This document shows positions 15,524 to 21,005 of a stretch of 21,005 nucleotides of DNA, piece by piece (the stretch's first letter is position 1; the number at the start of each line of letters is the position of its first letter). The notes under the pieces are model-generated. The model worked only from the letters and a program-made list of their open reading frames with translations. It had not been told where the DNA came from and ran no database searches. The position numbers were made by a program, and so were the translations under genes. This DNA comes from an uncultured Actinomycetes bacterium (GTDB lineage: Bacteria > Actinomycetota > Actinomycetes > Nanopelagicales > Nanopelagicaceae), in NCBI GenBank assembly GCA_903922745.1, contig CAIXVA010000179.1:1-21005 (forward strand), read 5' to 3'.

Positions 15524-15538
15524 AGGATTTCGACCGTG
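15524..15538 (+). promoter_or_regulatory. Ribosome binding site and GTG start of nuoA
   Basis: AGGA (15524-15527) is eight bases before GTG 15536. The frame is open further back to an ATG at 15458, but that lies inside menG and would add 26 residues unlike NuoA. GTG 15536 gives a normal-length protein. Confidence 0.6.
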
Positions 15539-15907
15539 ATATCCACATCCAACCCATACGTTCCGATTTTGGTGATAGGCGCCATAGGTTTTGGCTTCGC
15601 AGCATTCTCGGTAATCGCTGGTGCGCTCGCAGGCCCGGCCAGATACAACAGGGCAAAGCTGGATGCCTACGAATGTGGAATCGAACCATCACCTCAAGCA
15701 GTAGAAGGTGGACGTTTTCCAGTCAAATACTTCTTAACTGCGATGCTTTTCATCATTTTCGATATTGAAATCGTTTTCCTTTATCCATGGGCAGTTTCAT
15801 TTGATGCACTTGGTTTGTTTGGTTTAGTGGAGATGGCAATTTTTATTGCAACCGTTTTTGTTGCATATTCATATGTCTGGCGCCGCGGCGGATTGGAATG
15901 GGACTAA
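15536..15907 (+). CDS. nuoA: NADH-quinone oxidoreductase subunit A
   Basis: A 123-residue membrane subunit of complex I (NuoA/ND3) with three transmembrane helices. The conserved loop between helices 1 and 2 carries DAYECGIEP with the hallmark cysteine C47, and helix 2 carries FDIEIVFLYPW (75-85) with its buried acidic residues. It sits at the junction of the peripheral and membrane arms near the quinone site. The GTG start is chosen from the AGGA site and family length. First gene of the nuo operon, 40 bases after menG and three bases before nuoB. The first ~60 codons are GC-rich like menG and the rest AT-rich like nuoB, although the encoded protein looks intact and continuous. Confidence 0.93.
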   Translation: MISTSNPYVPILVIGAIGFGFAAFSVIAGALAGPARYNRAKLDAYECGIEPSPQAVEGGRFPVKYFLTAMLFIIFDIEIVFLYPWAVSFDALGLFGLVEMAIFIATVFVAYSYVWRRGGLEWD

Positions 15908-15910
15908 AAA

Positions 15911-16468
15911 ATGGGTCTTGAAGAGAAAATCCCAAGCGGTTTCTTATTAACCACAGTTGAAAAACTTGCTGGTTACATGCGCAAAAACTCTTTGTGGCCA
16001 GCCACATTTGGTCTTGCATGTTGCGCAATTGAAATGATGGCTGTTGGTTCAGCTGCAAAATATGACATCGCGCGTTTTGGAAGCGAAGTATTCCGCGCAT
16101 CTCCACGTCAAGCAGATTTAATGATTGTTGCTGGTCGTGTTTCTAACAAGATGGCACCAGTACTTCGTCAGATTTACGATCAAATGTCAGCTCCAAAGTG
16201 GGTTCTTGCAATGGGTGCATGTGCATCTTCAGGCGGAATGTTTAATAACTACGCAATTGTTCAAGGTGTAGATCACGTCGTACCAGTTGATATATATCTT
16301 CCAGGCTGTCCACCTCGCCCTGAAATGTTGCTTGATGCAATCATTAAATTGCAGGAACAAATCAATAACACAAAGCTTGGTGCAAACCGCGCTCAGATCA
16401 TCAAGGAAGTTGAACTTGCCGCAATGAACGCAAAGCCAACTCACGAGATGAAGGGCTTGCTTGCGTAA
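15911..16468 (+). CDS. nuoB: NADH-quinone oxidoreductase subunit B
   Basis: A 185-residue peripheral-arm subunit that holds iron-sulfur cluster N2, the electron donor to menaquinone. The four ligands are visible: tandem C37-C38 in [11 protein letters not shown]104 in MGACASSGG and C133 in PGCPPRPE. The N-terminal amphipathic segment ([21 protein letters not shown]) lies against the membrane in known structures. The C-terminal ~35 residues are a charged extension seen in actinobacterial proteins. The stop shares one base with the nuoC start (TAATG). Confidence 0.95.
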   Translation: MGLEEKIPSGFLLTTVEKLAGYMRKNSLWPATFGLACCAIEMMAVGSAAKYDIARFGSEVFRASPRQADLMIVAGRVSNKMAPVLRQIYDQMSAPKWVLAMGACASSGGMFNNYAIVQGVDHVVPVDIYLPGCPPRPEMLLDAIIKLQEQINNTKLGANRAQIIKEVELAAMNAKPTHEMKGLLA

Positions 16469-17094
16469 TGACTGACGGAATGTTTGGCGCAAAAGGAACT
16501 GGCGATACATCTGGTTATGGCGGACTTGTCCGTAAAGCCAGTGCTGCAGGCTCTTCTGAGCGTCCATACGGAAGTTATTTTGATGATGTCGCAGATGATC
16601 TAGAGCGTGCTTACCCAGGGTTTTCAGAGGCAATCGAGCGCGTTGTTGTTGATCGCGGCGAATTAACCTTGCATGTCAAGCGTGAAAAGTTAGTTGAAGT
16701 TGCTTTGATTTTGCGTGACACATTGAAATTTGAAATGTGCATGGGAGTCAATGGCGTGCACTACCCAGAGCAAACTGGCCGCGAATTACATGCGGTTTAT
16801 CCATTGCTTTCAATGACAAAGAATCAGCGCATTCGTCTAGAAGTTTCAGTTGCAGATGGTGATGCTCATATTCCATCTGTTGTCGAAGTGTGGGCCGGTA
16901 ACAATTGGCACGAGCGCGAAACCTTTGACATGTTTGGAATTATTTTTGATGGCCATCCAGGACTTACTCGCATCTTGATGCCAGATGACTGGGACGGTCA
17001 CCCACAACGTAAAGATTACGCACTCGGTGGAATTGCCGTGGAATACAAGGGTGCAACAACACCGCCTCCTAGTGAAAGAAGGAGCTACAAGTGA
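16468..17094 (+). CDS. nuoC: NADH-quinone oxidoreductase subunit C
   Basis: A 208-residue peripheral-arm subunit (30-kDa family). The diagnostic motif [10 protein letters not shown] is at 149-158, followed by [19 protein letters not shown] and RKDYALGG (181-188). The glycine-rich N-terminal ~35 residues ([16 protein letters not shown]) are the flexible leader typical of actinobacterial NuoC. nuoC and nuoD are separate here, unlike the fused NuoCD of E. coli. Start by TAATG overlap with nuoB; the end overlaps the nuoD GTG by four bases. Confidence 0.94.
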   Translation: MTDGMFGAKGTGDTSGYGGLVRKASAAGSSERPYGSYFDDVADDLERAYPGFSEAIERVVVDRGELTLHVKREKLVEVALILRDTLKFEMCMGVNGVHYPEQTGRELHAVYPLLSMTKNQRIRLEVSVADGDAHIPSVVEVWAGNNWHERETFDMFGIIFDGHPGLTRILMPDDWDGHPQRKDYALGGIAVEYKGATTPPPSERRSYK

Positions 17095-18428
17095 CAACTT
17101 TTGATCCATACGCACCTTCACGCGATACAACTGAAGGAAAAGTTTTCTCTGTTACGGGTGGCGACTGGGACGCATTAGTTCAGGATATTGGTGCAACAAA
17201 GGAAGAACGCGTTGTTGTAAACATGGGTCCACAGCATCCATCTACACACGGCGTGCTTCGTTTGGTGCTCGAACTAGAAGGCGAAACCATTACTGAAGCT
17301 CGCGCGGGTATTGGATATCTTCATACAGGTATTGAAAAGAACATGGAATATCGCAACTGGACTCAGGGAACAACATTTGTCACTCGAATGGATTACTTGG
17401 GACCATTGCACAACGAAACTGCTTACTGCTTAGCAATCGAAAAGCTCTTGGGAATTACGGATGATGTTCCAGAACGTGCTTCAGTTATTCGAGTAATGAT
17501 GATGGAGCTCAACCGTATTTCTTCACACATGGTTGCGCTAGGCACCGGAGCACTCGAATTAGGTGCGATTAGCCCTATGTTCTTTGCTTTCCGTGAGCGC
17601 GAAACAGTTCTTGAAATCTTTGAAATGATCACAGGGCTTCGTATGAATATGGCCTACATCCGTCCAGGTGGAGTTCAGCAAGATCTTCCAGTTGGCGCAC
17701 TCACAAAGATTCGCGATGGCGTTAAAGTAATGCGCAAGAACTTTAAGGAAAATGCAACATTGCTTATTGGAAACTCAATTTGGATGAAGCGCACACAAGG
17801 CATTGGATATCTTGATCTTGCAGGTTGTACGACATTAGGTATTACTGGTCCAGTTCTTCGTTCAACTGGAATGCCATGGGATCTTCGTAAAATTCAACCA
17901 TATTGCGGTTATGAAAACTACAGCTTTGATGTTGTAACAGCAGATACCTGCGATGTATATGGTCGCTTCTTAATTCGTATGAATGAATTAGAACAATCAC
18001 TTCGTATTATCGAACAATGTGTTGACAAGTTAGAAAAACTTGAAGGTGCTCCGGTTATGGTTGCAGATAAGAAAATCGCATGGCCCGCGCAACTTGCAAT
18101 GGGTGGCGATGGACTTGGTAACTCACTGGACCACATTCGACAGATCATGGGAACGTCGATGGAATCATTGATTCACCACTTCAAACTTGTGACTGAGGGT
18201 TTCCATGTTCCTGCAGGTCAGGTATATGTTGCAATTGAGTCTCCTCGCGGAGAACTCGGCGCCTCAGTTGTTTCAGATGGTGGAACTCGTCCTTATCGTG
18301 TTCACTTCCGCGAACCATCATTTAATAATTTACAAGCAACAGCTGCGATGAGTGAAGGCGGCATGGTTGCCGACATCATCGGTGCGGTTGCATCAATTGA
18401 TCCAGTTATGGGAGGGGTTGATCGCTAA
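17091..18428 (+). CDS. nuoD: NADH-quinone oxidoreductase subunit D
   Basis: A 445-residue 49-kDa-type subunit that forms most of the quinone-reduction pocket with NuoB. Conserved segments: [14 protein letters not shown] with the quinone-site histidines near 49-53, [14 protein letters not shown] (75-88), TRMDYLGP (98-105), a central hydrogenase-like helical core and the C-terminal [14 protein letters not shown] start at 17091 with AAGGAG six bases upstream; GTGA overlaps the nuoC stop. The N-terminal ~38 residues before the conserved core are the usual actinobacterial extension. The stop shares one base with nuoE. Confidence 0.95.
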   Translation: MTTFDPYAPSRDTTEGKVFSVTGGDWDALVQDIGATKEERVVVNMGPQHPSTHGVLRLVLELEGETITEARAGIGYLHTGIEKNMEYRNWTQGTTFVTRMDYLGPLHNETAYCLAIEKLLGITDDVPERASVIRVMMMELNRISSHMVALGTGALELGAISPMFFAFRERETVLEIFEMITGLRMNMAYIRPGGVQQDLPVGALTKIRDGVKVMRKNFKENATLLIGNSIWMKRTQGIGYLDLAGCTTLGITGPVLRSTGMPWDLRKIQPYCGYENYSFDVVTADTCDVYGRFLIRMNELEQSLRIIEQCVDKLEKLEGAPVMVADKKIAWPAQLAMGGDGLGNSLDHIRQIMGTSMESLIHHFKLVTEGFHVPAGQVYVAIESPRGELGASVVSDGGTRPYRVHFREPSFNNLQATAAMSEGGMVADIIGAVASIDPVMGGVDR

Positions 18429-19054
18429 TGGCATATACAGATGAAGATCTCCAGATTATGGATTCAATTATTAAACGTTACCCACGCCCTCGTTCTGCGA
18501 TCATGCCTTTGCTGCACTATGTGCAATCAAAAGCAGGTTATGTAACTAACGAAGGCATCGAAGTTATTGCCAAGGTTTTACAACTAGAAGCGGCAGAAGT
18601 TACTGCTGTGTCTACCTTTTATACCCAATACAAGCCAACGCCAGTGGGCGAGTACCACGTAGGTGTATGCACTAATACTTTGTGCGCAGTTATGGGTGGG
18701 GATGCAATCTTTGATTCACTTAAAGATCACCTTGGTATTGGAAATGATGAAGTAACAGCTGATGGCAAAGTTTCACTGGAGCACATCGAGTGCAATGCAG
18801 CCTGTGATTACGCACCTGTTGTAATGGCTAACTGGGAATTTTACGACAATCAAACTGTCGAATCTGCTAAAGATTTAGTTGATTCAATGCGCGCAGGAAA
18901 TCCAAAGCCACCAACTAGAGGTCCCAACAAGCTGGTTACATGGAAAGAAGCATCAGCTGTTCTTGCAGGATTAAATGATGGACTTGCACATGAAGGTGTT
19001 CAAGCCGGAGAGCCAACTTTGCTTGGTTTGAAACTTTCGAAAGAGGGCAAGTAA
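18428..19054 (+). CDS. nuoE: NADH-quinone oxidoreductase subunit E
   Basis: A 208-residue thioredoxin-fold subunit of the NADH dehydrogenase module, carrying the [2Fe-2S] cluster N1a. Ligands C81 and C86 (VCTNTLC) and C122 and C126 (ECNAAC) are all present, after an N-terminal helical bundle (AIMPLLHYVQSKAGYV). The C-terminal ~50 residues (NPKPPTRGP to the end) are a positively charged extension with ASAVLAGLNDGLAHEG, resembling other actinobacterial NuoE. It starts by TAATG overlap with nuoD and ends by TAATG overlap with nuoF. Confidence 0.95.
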   Translation: MAYTDEDLQIMDSIIKRYPRPRSAIMPLLHYVQSKAGYVTNEGIEVIAKVLQLEAAEVTAVSTFYTQYKPTPVGEYHVGVCTNTLCAVMGGDAIFDSLKDHLGIGNDEVTADGKVSLEHIECNAACDYAPVVMANWEFYDNQTVESAKDLVDSMRAGNPKPPTRGPNKLVTWKEASAVLAGLNDGLAHEGVQAGEPTLLGLKLSKEGK

Positions 19055-20334
19055 TGACAAAACTAGCTCCAGTACTTTCTGCTCATTGGGATGACAAAGA
19101 TTCATTTACTTTAGAAGGTTATAAGCGTCATGGTGGATACACCGCATCTGCAAAAGCACTTGCGATGGACCCAGATGCAGTCATCCAGCTTGTTAAGGAT
19201 TCAGGACTTCGTGGTCGTGGAGGCGCAGGCTTTCCAACCGGAATGAAGTGGGGATTTATTCCTCAAGGCGATAACAAGGATCACTATCTTGTTGTCAACG
19301 CAGATGAATCAGAGCCTGGAACATGTAAGGACATGCCATTGCTTATGGCGAATCCACATGTTCTTGTTGAAGGTTGCATCATCGCTTGTCACGCAATTCG
19401 CGCAAAGCATGCATTTATTTACATCCGTGGTGAAGTCACACATGTTGTTCGTCGCCTAAACCAAGCAATTGCAGATGCTTATGCTGCTGGAATTCTTGGA
19501 AACGGAATCGATGTAGTTCTACACATCGGAGCCGGTGCTTATATTTGCGGCGAAGAAACAGCCTTACTTGATTCACTTGAAGGCTTCCGTGGGCAACCTC
19601 GTTTGCGTCCACCATTTCCTGCTATTGCAGGTCTTTATGCGCGCCCAACCGTTGTAAATAACGTTGAATCAATCGCATCTGTTCCAGCAATCGTCAATAA
19701 CGGCGCTGATTGGTACCAATCAATGGGCACCGAAAAGAGCAAGGGAACAACGCTTTATTCCTTGTCAGGCCATGTTGTTAACCCAGGTCAGTTTGAAGCA
19801 CCGCTTGGAATCACTCTTCGTGAAATTCTAGATATGGCTGGCGGAGTTCGCCCAGGACATTCGTTGAAGTTCTGGACACCTGGTGGATCATCGACGCCTT
19901 TGTTTACTGATGCACACCTTGATACGCCATTGGATTACGAAGGTGTTGCAGCTGCAGGATCAATGCTTGGAACAAAAGCGCTTCAAATATTTGATGAGAC
20001 AACATGTGTTGTTCGCGCGGTGTTGCGTTGGACAGAGTTTTACAAGCACGAGTCATGCGGAAAGTGCACACCATGTCGTGAAGGCACCTGGTGGTTAGTA
20101 CAAATCCTGCGTGATCTTGAAGCAGGAAAGGGAACCGAAGCAGATCTTGCTAAGTTGCTTGATCTCTGTGACAACATCATGGGCCGTTCATTTTGCGCAC
20201 TTGGCGATGGTGCAACTAGCCCAATCACTTCATCGATTAAGTATTTCCGTGATGAATACATCGCGCACTTAACTCAAGGTGGCTGCCCATTTGATCCAGT
20301 TGCCTCAACATTATTTACTGGAGCTGGTGCATAA
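19054..20334 (+). CDS. nuoF: NADH-quinone oxidoreductase subunit F (NADH- and FMN-binding)
   Basis: A 426-residue subunit that oxidises NADH. Glycine-rich GLRGRGGAGFPTG (51-63) and NADESEPGT (82-90) form the NADH/FMN site, and GAYICGEETALL (161-172) is conserved in the family. Cluster N3 ligands are C335, C338 and C341 (ESCGKCTPC) and C381 (SFCALGDG). No ligand is missing and the length is normal. It starts one base inside the nuoE stop (TAATG), and nuoG starts directly after its stop (TAAATG). Confidence 0.96.
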   Translation: MTKLAPVLSAHWDDKDSFTLEGYKRHGGYTASAKALAMDPDAVIQLVKDSGLRGRGGAGFPTGMKWGFIPQGDNKDHYLVVNADESEPGTCKDMPLLMANPHVLVEGCIIACHAIRAKHAFIYIRGEVTHVVRRLNQAIADAYAAGILGNGIDVVLHIGAGAYICGEETALLDSLEGFRGQPRLRPPFPAIAGLYARPTVVNNVESIASVPAIVNNGADWYQSMGTEKSKGTTLYSLSGHVVNPGQFEAPLGITLREILDMAGGVRPGHSLKFWTPGGSSTPLFTDAHLDTPLDYEGVAAAGSMLGTKALQIFDETTCVVRAVLRWTEFYKHESCGKCTPCREGTWWLVQILRDLEAGKGTEADLAKLLDLCDNIMGRSFCALGDGATSPITSSIKYFRDEYIAHLTQGGCPFDPVASTLFTGAGA

Positions 20335-21005
20335 ATGACAACAGAAGTAGTGGACATGATCACCGTCGTAATTGATGGCTTCGAAGTTACTGTTCCTAAG
20401 GGCACATTGGTAATTCGAGCAGCTGAACAACTTGGAATTCAGATTCCACGTTTTTGCGATCACCCACTTCTTGATCCAGTCGGAGCATGTCGTCAGTGCT
20501 TAGTTGATATTGAAATTAACGGTCGTGCATTTCCAAAGCCACAAGCTTCTTGCACAATTCCTGTTGAGCCAGGAATGATTGTAAAAACACAACTAACTTC
20601 AACTGTTGCTGAAAAAGCACAGCGCGGAGTCATGGAACTCTTGCTTGTTAATCACCCACTTGATTGCCCAGTATGTGACAAGGGTGGCGAGTGCCCATTG
20701 CAGAACCAAGCGATGAGCACAGGCGAAGGCTCAAGCCGTTTTGAGGGCGTAAAGCGCGTATTTGAAAAGCCAATCAACATTTCTTCACAGGTATTGCTCG
20801 ATCGTGAGCGCTGCGTTTTATGTGCTCGTTGCACTCGTTTTTCTGAGCAAATTGCTAGTGATCCATTCATTACTTTGAATGAGCGCGGAGCTTTGCAGCA
20901 AGTTGGTATCTACGAGAACAAACCTTTTGAATCATATTTTTCTGGTAACACAGTTCAAATCTGCCCAGTAGGTGCGTTAACTGGTGCGGCCTATCGATTC
21001 CGTGC
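20335..21005 (+). CDS. nuoG: NADH-quinone oxidoreductase subunit G, 5' part (runs off the right edge)
   Basis: The first 223 codons of the 75-kDa-type subunit are visible. Cluster ligands in order: [2Fe-2S] N1b at C41, C52, C55 and C73; [4Fe-4S] N5 at H107, C111, C114 and C120 ([14 protein letters not shown]); [4Fe-4S] N4 at C160, C163, C166 (ERCVLCARC) and C210 (ICPVGALT). The molybdopterin-enzyme-like domain that follows in this family lies outside the window. ATG 20335 directly follows the nuoF stop, with GGAG 11 bases upstream. An in-frame ATG seven codons later is a possible alternative start, closer to where the ferredoxin-like domain begins. Confidence 0.95.
   Translation, partial: MTTEVVDMITVVIDGFEVTVPKGTLVIRAAEQLGIQIPRFCDHPLLDPVGACRQCLVDIEINGRAFPKPQASCTIPVEPGMIVKTQLTSTVAEKAQRGVMELLLVNHPLDCPVCDKGGECPLQNQAMSTGEGSSRFEGVKRVFEKPINISSQVLLDRERCVLCARCTRFSEQIASDPFITLNERGALQQVGIYENKPFESYFSGNTVQICPVGALTGAAYRFR

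Larger units (their letters stand above)
14745..15715. other. GC-rich tract covering menG and the first half of nuoA
   Basis: Counting by hand, GC is about 56% over 14821-15120 and 54% over 15481-15720, but 36% over 15721-15840 and about 37-45% in sampled lines of menC, menD and nuoB. The right edge falls within a few tens of bases inside nuoA (around codon 60); the left edge is blurred within the bioY/menG gap. Codons inside prefer G/C ends (GGG, GCC, CTG, GAC); outside they prefer A/T ends. Confidence 0.7.

Noticed and set aside
1..21005. CRISPR arrays, insertion sequences, prophage, toxin-antitoxin or defence genes, tRNA or rRNA genes, riboswitches.
   Set aside because: No direct-repeat arrays, transposase or integrase motifs, tRNA-like folds or long structured leaders were seen; gene-free gaps are under about 60 bases.

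Overview
The window looks like chromosomal core DNA of a streamlined, low-GC actinobacterium, most like the freshwater acI group (Nanopelagicales). Three things point there. First, the gene content and order are actinobacterial. From memory, the stretch histidine phosphatase - TlpA - CcdA - ResB - CcsB - menA - menE - menB - menC - menD - menG matches the order around Rv0525-Rv0558 of Mycobacterium tuberculosis, with most intervening genes removed. Second, base composition is about 45% GC in the lines I counted by hand. Third, genes are packed tightly: no gene-free stretch exceeds about 60 bases, and many stops and starts overlap. The assignment is an inference; no rRNA or tRNA gene is present to confirm it.

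Layout. Positions 1-65 (minus) hold the first codons of a gene, possibly an M20 peptidase. 75-3078 (minus) carries a HAD-IB phosphatase-like gene followed by a helicase-associated/WYL-like protein gene. 3129-7373 (plus) is a cytochrome c biogenesis System II operon: histidine phosphatase, TlpA-like lipoprotein, ccdA, resB, ccsB. 7370-9525 (minus) is menE-menA plus a small PLDc_N-like membrane protein. 9561-12943 (plus) is menB-menC-menD. 12936-14743 (minus) is bioY-menF. 14803-15495 (plus) is menG, followed from 15536 to the right edge by nuoA-B-C-D-E-F and the first 223 codons of nuoG.

How the genes work together. The Men enzymes convert chorismate to menaquinone: MenF, MenD, MenC, MenE, MenB, MenA, MenG in reaction order. 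menH and a DHNA-CoA thioesterase are not in the window. The Nuo proteins form the peripheral arm and first membrane subunit of respiratory complex I, which reduces menaquinone. The Ccs/Res/TlpA set attaches heme to c-type cytochromes, which act later in the same chain. The window is therefore a compact respiratory-chain supercluster.

I found no mobile element, CRISPR array, RNA gene or clearly new system. The points most worth a second look are: a GC-rich tract of about 1 kb covering menG and the first half of nuoA, ending abruptly inside nuoA; a repeated TANNNT-N6-ATG arrangement suggesting leaderless transcripts; and an imperfect palindrome in the bioY/menG divergent gap.
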